Below are positions 36,701 through 48,414 of a stretch of DNA of 64,000 nt, one piece after another. Position numbers and translations under genes: made by a program. Under the pieces are notes generated by a model. The model was given only the letters and a program-made list of their open reading frames with translations. It ran no database searches and was not told the origin of the DNA. This DNA is from Poecilobothrus nobilitatus (taxonomy: Eukaryota > Arthropoda > Insecta > Diptera > Dolichopodidae): assembly GCA_947095535.1 (NCBI GenBank), contig OX352774.1, positions 6,882,001 through 6,946,000 of the forward strand, given 5' to 3'. Every line of letters begins with the position of its first letter. The stretch's first letter is position 1.

Positions 36701-38254
36701 TTTTTTTTATGTACATAAATTATTTTAAGGACGAGAAGCTAAGGAATGGTATTTACAATTATGATATCTTCAATATAGTATCAAGAAATGTTAAATTGAA
36801 TTATTAATGTTCTATTCCTCTTTAGAAAAGTAGATATTATCCTTTAAAGTTTTTCTATCTGGCAGTGCCAAATATCTAATTTCATGTTATTTAAAAAAAA
36901 AATCAATATCGCTTAAATTTATCTCAAACTCACATTCTTCTCAGACAGAATGTTACATAAATTGAATTATCAATGAAATACTAAAATTGGATACTTTTTA
37001 TGTTTTTATTTACGGGGGGTAGGTGAAAATCATTGACAGATGCTGGAGAGTAGCGGCAAGGGAAGATTCCACTAAGTAGTAAAAATAGGTTTAAAATTTG
37101 CATGAATGTGATGAAGGAAGGTGACGACCTTCTGCTTAAACATACGTAAATTGAAAATGTATAATCATCCTCAATTTTAGACAACATATCTGTTAAACAG
37201 AGAAAGAGAATCTACAAAGCGTCGGAAGCCTAGTGGAAAGAGCATTTATCTGCTAATATTTTTATAAAGAACTGCATCAGTATTTATTAGTCACATTTCG
37301 AGAATGACAGTTTCTCGATTTTTTTAGCCATTATTGCTGATATAAATTTTCATTTTGATTAAAAGATTTAAAGTTTGGGTTTTAATGTTTTAAAAATATA
37401 AGGTGATAATTTTTTTGTCATTTTCTCTTAAATGCTTTTTAGTAAAAGGAAATTAAAATATATTTTTAAGGGTATGATTTATAGATGTTAATAAAATATA
37501 TATATATATATATTTATTATATATAATTATAAAAAGTATATAATTATTTGTAAACCCTATGTAAAATAATGGCAAATAAATAAAAATTATATAGTGTAGC
37601 TATCCTATATCTAAGGATATATGCAGTGTATAGTTTAATATATAGTTATATAAATAATAGTCTCAGTTAAAAAAATTTCAATATATGTATATATAATGTA
37701 TAATTAATAATTAAATTATCTACAATAATTGACATTATATTAATATAAAGTATGTACACGAATATGATGTTGGTAAACCACTGTTTCATTTGACATTTCA
37801 TTAAAACATAACAATAATTATTTTATTTAAATAAATTAATGTTGAAAAGTAAATTATTTAATTATATAAAATGAACTCTTAAAGGTATTAATCCTAAATT
37901 TTATTTTAAAAAAATGTTATTGTCATTTATCATTTATACAAGTATAATATTATACTAAATATTTAACACTGATTTAATTATCTTCAAAAGCATAAATTAA
38001 TAAAATAAAGTGATTTAAGTATCTTAAATGCAAAAACAAAAAATTTTGTTATTAGAGTAATATTGAAATCATAATACGTTTATAATGTTCAAATAAAAAT
38101 AACTTAATTATTGTCTTATAAAATTTTAACATACATTTTTTGTACAACTATTCTCTAATTTAAAAATTGCCTACTTATGCCTAAAAGCGGTAAACGCCTA
38201 TTTTACGTTTATAAATCAACATGAAAATTATACAACCAATTTTTCCTATTCAAT
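33723..38254. other. Long gene-free AT-rich stretch
   Basis: No gene found. Forward frames at 35970-36203 and 36295-36504 and the reverse one at 36981-37187 are low-complexity or unlike any family I know. A tRNA box A-like GCCTAGTGGAAAGAGC at 37228 has no box B partner. A TA microsatellite lies at 37495-37513. Long T runs occur near 33941 and 35868. Confidence 0.5.
37495..37513. repeat. (AT)n microsatellite
   Basis: About nine uninterrupted AT units, followed by a TA-rich region. Confidence 0.85.
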
Positions 38255-38530
38255 AGGTACTTAAAGTTACCATTATATGAAAATAAATTTTGCAAGATTT
38301 TGTTTCCTTCATTTCATTGTTGCCATAACGCTCTTAGTTAGCACCCTGAAGAAAAGATATTTCAAAATTAAAATAAGTTATCTCAGAAATACCATTTTTG
38401 TACCATTCCCTGTTTCCTTATTAGCTATTTACAAAAAGAAAATAAAAATGTTCATGCAGCTCACAATAAATTTTAAACCGTTTTTATTGTCTTTTGCAAA
38501 ATATATACATTTAAAAACTATTGGTTTTAT
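38255..38530 (-). mobile_element. Family A fragment, old
   Basis: Reverse-strand steps: AAAGTTACCATTATATGAAA, ATTTTGCAAGATTTTGTTTC, CATAACGCTCTTAG, then CATTCCCTGTTTCCTTATTAG and TTTTAAACCGTTTTTATTGT. The two ends are missing. An 85-codon forward frame here is repeat sequence. Confidence 0.6.
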
Positions 38531-38569
38531 ATAGTGCCATACATTTTTAATATATATTTTTTTTAAATG

Positions 38570-38742
38570 CATTTCTTTGCCACATAAATGTGAACAGCAA
38601 ATTACACAGCCTTTCCTGTTCAGGCGTAACTGTAAATGTCATAAGGGGGAATAACTCTTACGACGTGTGTGGGATACGAACCTACACTCCCTCGGTATTT
38701 AGAGCGTATTTTATACGCTCTTACCCACTAGGCTGCCGAGGA
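38570..38742 (-). mobile_element. SINE-1 copy, near complete
   Basis: On the reverse strand: CCTCGGCAGCCTAGTGGGTA (box A), ACTCCCTCGGTATT-type loop sequence, TAGGTTCGTATCCCAC (box B), TTATGACATTTACAGTTACG and CATTTATGTGGCAAAG. The tRNA-like part is intact enough to align along its whole length with the 8.4 kb copy. Confidence 0.85.
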
Positions 38743-38924
38743 CTCTATTTTAAATTTAATATTTGTGTTTTAGTTTTTACTCGGTTTTATAATTTGCAAG
38801 AAAATATCTTTAAAATGGAAGAAAAAATTTATTTATATTGGTCATATTATTATAATATACTAGATGATTCAGTCAAATAGTGGTTTCAAAACTTTATTAT
38901 TCAAAAAAAGAAAAAATTTAAAAT
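38743..38924. other. Spacer between two opposed SINE-1 copies
   Basis: AT-rich. The two SINE-1 copies on either side lie head to head about 180 bp apart. A 96-codon forward frame crossing into this spacer is a by-product of the reverse-strand SINE. Confidence 0.5.
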
Positions 38925-39098
38925 GGGGCCTAAAGCGTATAAAATAATATGCTATAAAGACCGAGGAAGTGTGTATTTAAATCCCATGCACACACGTCCA
39001 AAGAATAATTCCTCCTTACGACATTTACAGTGTTACACCAGGAAAGGAAAAGGCGGTGTCATTTTTTTGTCAGTTTTATGTGGCTGAGGAATAAACTA
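38925..39098 (+). mobile_element. SINE-1 copy, box A region deleted
   Basis: GGGGCCTAAAGCGTATAAAA joins the first bases of the head to sequence after box A. Box B is degraded (TATTTAAATCCCATGC). The body is good: CCTCCTTACGACATTTACAG, AAAGGCGGTGTC and TTTATGTGGCTGAGGAATAA. Its 3' part forms one arm of the large inverted repeat that follows. Confidence 0.78.
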
Positions 39099-39184
39099 AC
39101 CCTACAATCTAAATAACCGATTATAGGACAACCGGTAATATGTTCGACAAAATTATTTATTTTACTTTTATTTTTAAGAATAAC
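39008..39184 (+). repeat. Inverted repeat, left arm (segment A)
   Basis: About 177 bp spanning the 3' part of the SINE-1 copy and its downstream flank (ACCGGTAATATGTTCGAC). The reverse complement lies at 39675-39852 with only about two differences in the part compared, so the duplication is young. Confidence 0.88.
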
Positions 39185-39460
39185 TTAATTTTTATGCTTC
39201 AATTATTTGTAATTTCCCTTTTCTTTTTATTTCGCATTTATGCTTTTTTTTCAAAATTAAAGTTTATATTGATTTATTATTTCAACTTGAAGGTTATTTT
39301 ATGATTTATTAGAACATAATCGTGATAAATATATTATATCTTTGTCATCATTTACAAGGTAACACACGCAATCTTTACTAACCAGTCTACCGTTGAAATA
39401 AGCGAATTGATTTATGGTATATTTTTACAGTTTATTTATACTAGGCGATCCTTTTTTTTA
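39185..39460. other. Spacer (segment B), unique AT-rich
   Basis: Occurs once, between the left inverted arm and the first direct-repeat copy. No gene. Confidence 0.5.
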
Positions 39461-39680
39461 AATTTTGATTAATTGAAGACAAGAGAGTCAGTATATTCTA
39501 AATCCTTTAGCTCACGAATTTCTGTTTAAAGGTTAACAATTTTTTATTTGATGAAACAGTGATTCTAAATTTCGAATACGTTTTCGTGAACGAAGTGATT
39601 TAAGAAATTGACACCGTTTAATTAGTGTTAATATATAGCATATTAAGAAAAGCAAATTTTAGAAGAAAAAAAAAATTATT
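39461..39680 (+). repeat. Direct repeat copy 1 (segment C)
   Basis: About 220 bp from AATTTTGATTAATTGAAGAC to AGAAGAAAAAAAAAATTATT. It is repeated at 39849-40066 with three substitutions (for example CAGTGATTC versus CAATGATTC and GTGATTTAAG versus GTGAGTTAAG) and a small A-run length change. Confidence 0.92.
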
Positions 39681-39852
39681 CTTAAAAATAAAAGCAAAAT
39701 AAATAATTTTGTCGAACATATTACCGGTTGTCCTATAATCGGTTATTTAGATTGTAGGGTTAGTTTATTCCTCAGCCACATAAAACTGACAAAAAAATGA
39801 CACCGCCTTTTCCTTTCCAGGTGTAACACTGTAAATGTCGTAAGGAGGAATT
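39675..39852 (-). repeat. Inverted repeat, right arm (segment A reversed)
   Basis: Reverse complement of 39008-39184, including the 3' part of SINE-1 (about 39757-39852). It shares a few bases with segment C at both of its junctions (ATTATT on the left, AATT on the right), as expected of microhomology-guided template switching. Confidence 0.88.
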
Positions 39853-40066
39853 TTGATTAATTGAAGACAAGAGAGTCAGTATATTCTAAATCCTTTAGCT
39901 CACGAATTTCTGTTTAAAGGTTAACAATTTTTTGTTTGATGAAACAATGATTCTAAATTTCGAATACGTTTTCGTGAACGAAGTGAGTTAAGAAATTGAC
40001 ACCGTTTAATTAGTGTTAATATATAGCATATTAAGAAAAGCAAATTTTAGAAGAAAAAAAATTATT
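39849..40066 (+). repeat. Direct repeat copy 2 (segment C)
   Basis: Second copy of segment C. Its right flank (ATCTTTTGCGTTC) differs from the right flank of copy 1, so this junction with unique DNA is likely ancestral. Confidence 0.92.
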
Positions 40067-40414
40067 ATCTTTTGCGTTCTTATGAAAATTAAGTATCCTT
40101 TTAAATATGTACTAAACAAAGGGTTTACAAATTCTTTTTTTGATTATTTCCAGATATACATATTTTGAACCATCATTTCAGATCAAAATATTTCGTTTTT
40201 AGTAGCTAAAATTTTTTATTATTTTTTGAAGATTAAATCTAAGAAATTGACACTTGAGTGAAATAAGTTTTCTTTCTTAATGCAATGAATTTTTTTTACG
40301 AGAACCCAACATGATATTTCGAAGGTAACTAAATTTTAATACATTAAAAAAAACTGTTACAATGTGTAGAATTTATTATATAAAAACAAGGCAGATGTGA
40401 AACTCTAGATTTTT
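40067..40414. other. AT-rich DNA, nothing recognised
   Basis: Separates the rearranged block from a family A copy, and no frame or repeat seen. Confidence 0.4.
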
Positions 40415-40745
40415 AAAGGTGCACATTTTCCAAAAATGAAAAGTTTTCTTAGAATTTTATGTAGCAAAAAAAAAGTTGCAAACAATCAAAAGACATTTCC
40501 TAAGGACTAAAGACGACTAATTTTATGGAAGCCTATATAATACATATAATTAAGAAAAGCTGTTCACAAGTGGAAAAATATAATATTGAAGCTTTACGTT
40601 TTGCGTATTACTTTGCAAAATTCTGTGCAGGTGCCCGATTTCCAGCTAGATTATCTTAAACGATGTAAAACTTTTGCAAACACATAAAAGATGCCAGACG
40701 GACAGAGTGAAAATAATAAACAAATTTTTAAATTTTTTTTTCTTG
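40415..40745 (+). mobile_element. Family A copy, internally deleted
   Basis: 5' edge AGGTGCACATTTTCCAAAAA. 3' section AAAACTTTTGCAAACACATA, then GCCAGACGGACAGAGTGAAA and ATAATAAACAAATTTTT. The middle keeps one unit start (TCACAAGTGGAAAAATATAA) and lacks most of both tandem units. Only about 330 bp remain of about 1.3 kb. Confidence 0.72.
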
Positions 40746-42770
40746 GACATTGAAAAATATGATAAAAATTATTCACCAGTGATTAATATTGGGATATTGC
40801 ATTTTAAGTCAGTCAAATCTCACTCCACACTGTTTTTAATATTTTATATACCAATTCAATATACCTAAATATGACTATTTATTTCTAATATAATTTTGTC
40901 TTTAAAATTTCCCAAAATTTTTCAAGGTCTCATATGGATTTAACAATTTTTAATATTATGAAATGCTTCGAATCATAAGAACCATAAGTAATCCGCTTAT
41001 AATAAAATAATCATCCTGATGATTGTATGTCAATTTTCTATAGAATTTCTTTGATTCAACATAATATTATACATATAGTATTACGTATGTACCTAATATA
41101 CAATATATGTCAATATCTTAAATATATTTAAATATAATCACTATGTAATATTTTTATCTTCCTCTATCCACTGAACCTATGTAGCTATACAGAATAGCAA
41201 ATTAATAATTTTGTATCTTTAATAGAAAATTTTTTTTTCCAATGAAAAAAGAAAAACATTAAAACGATAAAAAAGGGTTTTTACTTTTTATTGGCCTATT
41301 GAATTCTAATTAGTTGACTTAATTCTAACTTGGTGACAAAAAAATTATATCCAAATTTATTTATGTTATTATGTAAGTTTTTATACATACCTACCCATTA
41401 TGTTGAAGGTTTATGTTTTTAAGCAGTAAGGTTCAAAAATGTTTTTTCAATGTTACGCAATGCTTTTTTCTTTTGAATGGAATGGAACAATGCGAATTTT
41501 GGTTGAAAAGTTTAGACTTTTTCTAAGGGTTCTATGGAAACTCATTCACAGAAAACAAAACCTCCTGATTTGATTAATTTGTCCTCAAATGTACTAAAGT
41601 TTTTTATTTGTGATGGTAATATAGAACAGAAAATTTTTTTTGAGACACAAGTATATGTTTTTTCTAATAAATCGACAGTTTACCTTGTATTTTTTGTATT
41701 TTAATAGTATTTACATGTTCATCAGTGGCTTTTCCTCTTACGGCTTTTCTTAAATTAAATGATTGCATTCTAAATGAAACCTTATTAAAAAGAAAAGAAC
41801 TGAAAATTTCTGGAGACTTTTAATATAGTTATATTGTATCAATGTCAAAATGAATAAACCCAAAACATATGCCAACATAAATTTCTTTCAATCTTAATGG
41901 AAAGTTCGTTTTTTTATGATGCAATAGCATTCTTTAATTTTTTCCAACAGTATGCAGAACCCTAACAAATTTGCAGTCTAAATAGATTTTAGTTTGTTAC
42001 CAATTGTTAATAGTTTATTATAAAATTACCTTGTTTTTTTTTTTAAATTGGGCATCCGCATTACATTAAAGTTGTTGACAACTTTAGCATTTAATCATTT
42101 TAAAACTCCGTTTGCAATAGTTTTGTACCTCACTGTGCCCATATACGTTAATGAATCTTTTGGGTCTCTTTTATGAAATCTAAAAAGGAAAAACCAAAAA
42201 AAAAAATCAGTAAAAAAATTTTATGATAGAAGAAAGGATTAAAAAGGATAATATATAGCTATAAAGTAGAAAAAAAGCAGGGAACTTTATATGTTCAAAT
42301 AAGATTTACGTATAATACCAAATTAAGTGATTGTTTGTTGTACTTTACCTACAATTTTATACTGGTAAGAATATTTTAAATTGAATTTAATGTCTAGATT
42401 TTCATATATATATATATATATATATGTTTATATATATATATATGTATTTTGGGTAAGATTTAAGTATTCATGTAACATTGACGTCAGTAACTTTTGTTAA
42501 GAACTAATTTTTCTTTAATGTAAAAAACAGAAAAAAAAGCAAGTTATAAAAAAGTACCTATTGTTTATTCATACCTTAATTAAACAGATTTAATATTAAT
42601 TTTTACAGGCGTTAATATATATTGTATTAAGAGTTTAGTCAGCTTATTACATTGTAATATCAAATATTATTATATAAGTATAACTACGATTAAAACGAAT
42701 TTTAGTTTGGAAATTTAAAATTAATATTAAAATTTTTTGTATTATTTAAAATAACCTTTAATTTTTTACT
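40746..42770. other. AT-rich DNA with a TA microsatellite
   Basis: No gene recognised. The only regular feature is the TA repeat at 42404-42443. Confidence 0.5.
42404..42443. repeat. (AT)n microsatellite, interrupted
   Basis: Two AT runs of about 11 and 7 units separated by a short GTTT interruption. Confidence 0.88.
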
Positions 42771-42927
42771 TTATTCCCCTGGCAGATAAATATAACAAAG
42801 AAATTACACAGCCTTTCTTCTATATGACAAAAAAATTACCTTTTCTTTTAAGGAGAGGATTATTCTTAAGACATGTAGCGAATTCGAACCCGCCACTCCC
42901 TTGTATTTATAGCGTATTTTATAAATG
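42771..42927 (-). mobile_element. SINE-1 copy, 5' truncated
   Basis: Reverse strand: ATAAAATACGCTATAAATAC, GAGTGGCGGGTTCGAATTCG (good box B), ATGTCTTAAGAATAATCC, AAAGGCTGTGTAATTTC and CTGCCAGGGGAATAAAG. The part containing box A is lost. A 65-codon reverse frame is repeat sequence. Confidence 0.8.
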
Positions 42928-45160
42928 TGGTATTTTTTATCATACCTACGTTTGATACCTTCAAAATTAAAGGGACGAAATGAAAAAATTTGTTTACTCA
43001 TATGTTAGTTTTATAGATAAATAAAAGTATTTTGAAATTGTCCCTCTTAACTTTAGTATATTTAGAAAGTAAAAGTTTTTGAAATTATCGGGTCAACTGG
43101 ATTAGTTCGAAAGGGTGATAATTAAATTTTCTAACTTATATCAGATACCTACTCTTATTGAAAATTGTACTTTCATCGAACAAAACAATTCTCAACAAAA
43201 ACAAACATTCTCATAAAACACTTTTGTGAGAATCGAAAAAACCGAAATCATTCACACCATAGTAATGTAGTATTATATAATATTATGAAACATCATAATA
43301 TTCAAAACATGTAGTGATCCTTTTATTGTAATCCTTACATACTTTAACAATTTATTTTTTTAAAATTAACTATAATGGATTCTAAAATACATAAATTTAT
43401 TCTTTTGAGTGCACTTTTTTATTGGGTAACAATCAATAAGACAGTAACCTTTTGATGTAGATCTATATTTTGCTCCCCCATTACTACGTGTTGTGGATTT
43501 TGAACTTCAACTTAAAATAATTTTGTTAGTCCTGCTGCCTCTTACTAACTAAAGATCTGTAGACATTTTATTGCTACCAGTTTATCTACGGTAAAGTCTC
43601 CTAGTTGAGGTGCAAATATCTTACTCGAAGTAAAGTTCTGCATTTTATTAGTATATGTCCTGGAGATGCTTCTTCTTCTTCTTCTTAAAAAAATCTGCAT
43701 GTCTCACCATTCTCTATTTAAATTTTCTTTTAGTGCTACTTTAACCGTCAGCGTCACAACTGGAATGCCTATTAGAATCCTCGTTTTATTTTTACTGGAT
43801 CCTATGATTTTTTTAAATTTTTTCCGGTTATAGTTGGCCAGAAATTTTTAATTCATTTACTTTTATACTTTTTTGAAATTCAGAATTTTCGGTATTATTT
43901 ATGATGAAATGGAAGTTTACACTTTACCAATTTTTTCCAAATGAATTTTATACACCTTTTTATTTTAAATGTTTTAAGATCTTAAAAATCGTACATTTTG
44001 TTTTGAAAATAAAAAAAAAACAAAATTGATTTCAGTTTTTCCTGACACAAGTTTCTGTCAGTAATCCAACAGTTTAATCATTGTATTCAGTATTTTCAAA
44101 AATTTCTGTAAATGACATAAATTTATTTTTTTTATTGTATACGTATATAATATTATTATGTGTGTAGTATTGTATGTGCCTATGTACTATTTATAAATTC
44201 AATTCAATTGATTGTCAACAATAAAAAAAAATTAAAAACAAGTTAGTTCTTTACTCCTTAAATTTCAAGGATTTCTTTATTGTCATTTCACTTTTTATTA
44301 TGAAATATAACAAGATTCTAAACATTATTACTGTCGGCAATAACTTTTCTAAATGAAAAATCTCCTAATGATGTTTAAACGAAAAAGACAAAAAACCATA
44401 ATTCATGATAGATATATTGTAATATATTATATGTGGAAATGCTTAAGATACACTCATGGACACACTTTTTAAAATAATATATTATATTGCATAATATAAG
44501 GCGTTTGAACAATAGTTGAAAGCAATTTATTATTTAATTGGTCAGAATCACGTTCAACTCAATTATATTGTCATTATTCATTTGACTTAAGAATCTTTTT
44601 TTGTGAAATATTTAATGTGAAAAAATAAAAATCAATATGAGTCCATAGATTATAGATTGGAAAATAAAATATTAGTTATATACCATAAGTTTTTATTATT
44701 CAAGGACGCAATAAACGTAGAATACATAGTACTAAATATTTCATTTACTTATAGCTTAGTTCAATAAAATTAAAAGCAAAAATAAAAAAATCAGTTTATA
44801 AAGTCTCTTTCTTGATTCAATAAAATTATTTATAAAACATAATTATTAAAGGATTATTTTTATTCCCAGAAAACGAGGAGCTTAACATTTTTTCCCCCTT
44901 TTTTTTTTTTTTTTTCTTTTCAAGGAAAGAAATAAAAAACTAAATTTGAAAATAAAAATTATAAAGCGAAATATAAACGTAAACAAAAATAGAGAAATAA
45001 ATAAAATGATTGTTCTACTAAATAATGGTATGTACAAATAACATAAAAAGTTTTTTGTGTTTCATAACTTGCACCACTTTCTTTTTGCCTTTTTTTCTGC
45101 TTTCCACTCCTATAAAGAGCATACGGCACCAACTTAGTCACATTTTTTATTCTTAAAACA
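42928..45160. other. AT-rich DNA, no gene; (CTT)6 inside
   Basis: About 43480-43830 is less AT-rich. Its reverse strand gives a discontinuous frame with WNLR-like fragments that I could not tie to any family. (CTT)6 lies at 43669-43686. A run of about 24 T with one C near 44894. No exon or RNA recognised. Confidence 0.45.
43669..43686. repeat. (CTT)6 microsatellite
   Basis: Six perfect CTT units. Confidence 0.9.
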
Positions 45161-45209
45161 TTCAGTTTCTGGAATCATTAGCTTCACTAAGCTGTTGATT
45201 ACTGGGCTG
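45161..45209 (+). repeat. 49 bp dispersed sequence, copy 2
   Basis: Counterpart of 21187-21235 (reverse strand there), 44 of 49 identical by eye. It stands alone here, just upstream of the D/E element. What larger element it belongs to is not clear. Confidence 0.6.
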
Positions 45210-45284
45210 TTGCATACAAGTGAATGGTATGGAAATATTTTTATTTATGCACCATCTATTATTTTATACAAGAATTATTTTATT

Positions 45285-46160
45285 ATACCCATATGAACTG
45301 TGTTCCACGTTATAATACATTTACCATTAGATTTGTGACACCTAAAATGAGTCGAGCTAGATATAGTATCAAAGGTATGGATCGGCTCACTGGGTGGAAT
45401 AAGCCATGTACATCGGTTCGTCCGTCCGTCCGCACGATAACTCAAAAAATAAAAAAGCTAGGAGGCAAAAATTTTTTTACGTCACTTTTGCAAAATTTAA
45501 ATCCAGCATTTTTGGTCGCCGGGTTCAAGTAGCTGCAATACAACTTCTCTTTTTAAAAAGAGCTATAGGAATCTGAAATTTAGTAAAGAGGTGTCGAGGT
45601 ATATGCCAACAACTTTTGTAAAATTTGGTTGGTCTAGAGCAGCCAGTTCAAGCTTCTTGCACCTTTTGGAACTTAAGGAAGCTAGGCGCCTGAAATCTTA
45701 CCAATAATGATCCAGTTTTATGGCAACAAATTCTGTAAAATTAGGTTTTGCTGGTGCAACAAGTTTGGGTAGTTGCCATACAACTTCTCTTTTTAAATTA
45801 AAATAACTCAGTGTCTATTGAAGCTAGGTGTCTGAAATTTAGTGTAAAGATGTCGAGTTACATGCCAAAAACTTTGTAAAATTTGATTGGTCTAAAACTC
45901 CCGGTTCAGGCTTCTTGCATTTCTTGGACCTTAATGATGCTAAACGTCTAAAATCTTATAAATGATGATCAAGTTTTATGACAACAACTTCAGTAAAATT
46001 TGGTTATACTTGTGCAATAGATTCGGGCAGCTGTCGTACAACTCCACAATTTACATAAATATAGTATCTCTGTAGTTAACGTCGGTACTAAAACATCTGA
46101 AAGTTTTTAAAAGATTATCAAGTTTTATAGAAATAGGATATATTACGTTCATACGGGTAT
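45285..46160 (+). mobile_element. Family D/E element with tandem body
   Basis: Inverted ends ATACCCATATGAAC at 45285 and GTTCATACGGGTAT ending at 46160 (13 of 14 match). The core is TTTGTGACACCTAAAATGAG, CGGTTCGTCCGTCCGTCCGC and ACGATAACTCAAAAAATA. The body is tandem. The sequence after the right end, CAGTTTACTCTATTGCACTC then TTCCTCGTTT, is shared with 31.82-31.86 kb, so the element may end near 46203. A 102-codon forward frame crosses its left end and is not a gene. Confidence 0.78.
45526..46060 (+). repeat. Tandem units of about 250 bp in the D/E element
   Basis: GTAGCTGCAATACAACTTCT at 45526, GTAGTTGCCATACAACTTCT near 45770 and a weaker GCAGCTGTCGTACAACTCC near 46028. Each is followed by GAAGCTAGGTGTCTGAAATT-like and GGTTCAAGCTTCTTGCA-like segments in the same order. 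Confidence 0.75.
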
Positions 46161-46203
46161 CCCAGAGTTGATACAGTTTACTCTATTGCACTCTTCCTCG
46201 TTT

Positions 46204-46434
46204 TTATTTAATTGTATTATACTAATTATGGGAGTGCTACTAATTCGTATGGCAAAATCTCGTTTTTTCAAATCCTGTTTCTTAAAATCTTGTTTTATTA
46301 AAATCTCGTTTTATCAAAATCTCATTTTTTAAAATTTCTTTTTATTTTAAATCTCCGAAATTCTCTTTTTTCTTTAGAAAATACAGGAAAAATTAAAAAT
46401 TGTAATTTATAGTTATTATTTTATTTACGAATAT
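46204..46434. other. AT-rich spacer with an AAATCTCGTTTT near-tandem
   Basis: From about 46253 to 46345, AAAATCTCGTTTTATC-like phrases repeat five or six times imperfectly. Confidence 0.5.
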
Positions 46435-46481
46435 TACGACAAATTTTATAGTTGTATTCAAAATCAGGGTTTCAATAATTT
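46435..46481 (-). repeat. Family F single unit
   Basis: Reverse strand AAATTATTGAAACCCTGATT then TTGAATACAACTATAAAATT, matching the first half of the F unit at 20.52 and 63.78 kb. Confidence 0.6.
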
Positions 46482-46889
46482 GTTTAGTGTGGCACATTTC
46501 ACAATTTTAAATATTTTGATGTTGAAATATGTACGAAAAAATATAATTATGAGGGAGTTTGGAATTTGAATATCCGACCTTTGATATCCATATCTTTTTC
46601 AAAAATGTGCTAAAACTAAAAAAACTAAATTTTAAGAAATAAAATTTTGATAAAAGTTATAATCAAGTTGTCAGACAAATCGCATTTCAGATCAACTTCA
46701 AGAAAATAGTAATAGATTTGTTTTTAAAATCCTTAAACAAGTCAGTATGTGACACACATTTTTGGAAAGACAAAAAAAATTCTTAAATGTTTTTATTTGA
46801 TTATTTTTGGACAGGAAAATTTTCAAAATGGAAGTGACACTTTCTTCAATTTTAATCAAATCCTATTAAGAAATGTAATTGACGGCATG
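46482..46889. other. AT-rich DNA with possible family A end
   Basis: TTTTTCAAAAATGTGCTAAAA at about 46591 looks like a family A 3' end standing alone. The rest is unassigned. Confidence 0.35.
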
Positions 46890-47465
46890 TAAAAATATCA
46901 TGTTTTCACTTGAGTTTTTGCATATTAACTTTGTGAAAGTGCATAGGCGTCCATATTTAAATTTCGTAAAATTAACTAATTTTAAATTTTTACACCCTTT
47001 CACATCTAAAAAGGGGAAGAACTCGAAAATACCTGAACAAAAGATACAGGATATAGAGGATTCTAAAATTTTCCAAAATTTATTTGTTTCACATAATGGT
47101 AAATTTAAATGTCGAATATCAAAAAATAACACTATTTGCCTTTATTTGTTGATCTTCTTTTTGTTTGAATGAAAAATTTTGCTATTTTGCTTTTTTAAAT
47201 TGAAAAAATATTCAATAGAAGTTAAGTTAACCAATTGAATATGCGGCTTTTTTCAACTGTTAAGGATTGTAACTCTGCAAAGTATGGAAGTACGTAAAAA
47301 TTTGTTCTATACCACATACTTTTTTATGAGATTTATCTGTGCAAAAGATTTCCTTCCTTTATCTCAAACTGGGTGAAATTTTGTAAACAGACATATGGAC
47401 AGACATACACACGGACGGACATAACGAACATTAATTATCAAAATTTTTGAAAAATTGGCTAAAAA
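46890..47465 (+). mobile_element. Family A copy, old
   Basis: Forward copy: TTTCACATAATGGTAAATTT near 47088, TTGTAACTCTGCAAAGTATGG, TTTTTTATGAGATTTATCTG, GAAATTTTGTAAACAGACAT, then a decayed ACGG region (CACACGGACGGACATAACGA) and TTTGAAAAATTGGCTAAAAA. The 5' half is too diverged for a firm edge. The two overlapping frames of 88-97 codons here are repeat sequence. Confidence 0.65.
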
Positions 47466-47789
47466 GAAGAAAACGTGCGTGAAACCTATAGATATTAACA
47501 GGTAGTTTAAAATTTTAAACTAAGCGTACATTTTTCTTCTTTTTCGCAGACAAATGAGTTTTTTGTTTTCCGTACGATACAATTATATTTTTTGCAGACC
47601 TAAGTTAAATGGTGGAATATATTTTCTTAAGACCAAAAAAGCAAAATAAGGAAAGAAACAATTCCGTGTTTTTGAATTTTTTTATGTTTATTGTACTAAA
47701 ATAGAACATAAAATTAAGTATAATTTTCTGAATTTAATTGTATAGAAAATGTAAAAGAACCTTACAATACAATATTCTATAATTATAAA

Positions 47790-47833
47790 AATATATGTAT
47801 ATATATATATTATTATATACCTATATATATATT
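47790..47833. repeat. TA-rich microsatellite
   Basis: Interrupted (TA)n containing GTA, TTATTA and CCTA breaks. Confidence 0.8.
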
Positions 47834-48414
47834 TATAACATTCGGTTTGCTGTTGTACACTCAATGCATGCAGTTTGTATCTATTTTCACATATTTTTTT
47901 TTCTTTAAAAGTTATAGATTAAGTATCACAGTATTGTTTATATAATGGAATGATAGTAATCTTAAGTTGGTTTTACATTTGCGATTTATTTTAAAACCAT
48001 TTTAAGGAATTTAAACGTTTTAACCGTTTTAAATAAAATATATACCTATCCATTATTTTATTATGAACAACCACCTTAACGTACAAATAAAGGTGTTTCT
48101 CCTTATATTTCGTCTTATGAAACAGGATATTTTTATATGGAAAATATAAAAGAACAATTTTTTTTGATAATCAATTTAACCACATAATAGGTGAATTTTC
48201 AACCCTGGAATTATCTTGAGATGAACTTGAAAATGCATTAATTTTAATTACAAATTTTAATTGGGTATAGTTTGTAAAGAGGGAAATTATTAAATTTTAT
48301 CTAAAAATTGTTCATAAGATTTCAATTTACTAAAAATAACATTAAATTGATTTTACAAAACGTTTATTATCTATGAATCAATTATAATGCTTAGTTACTA
48401 CTTAATCTTTAGCT

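Noticed and set aside
37216..37290. tRNA-like GCCTAGTGGAAAGAGC
   Set aside because: There is no box B at the expected distance and no cloverleaf. Likely chance or a remnant of a SINE head.
43480..43830. Possible reverse-strand LINE coding remnant
   Set aside because: A few suggestive residues only, with several stops and no reverse transcriptase or RNase H motif. A translated search would be needed.
45224..45532. 102-codon forward frame with a basic, serine-rich C-terminal half
   Set aside because: It crosses the left end of a D/E element and reads through its GTCCGTCC core. The same core has no open frame in the other two elements.
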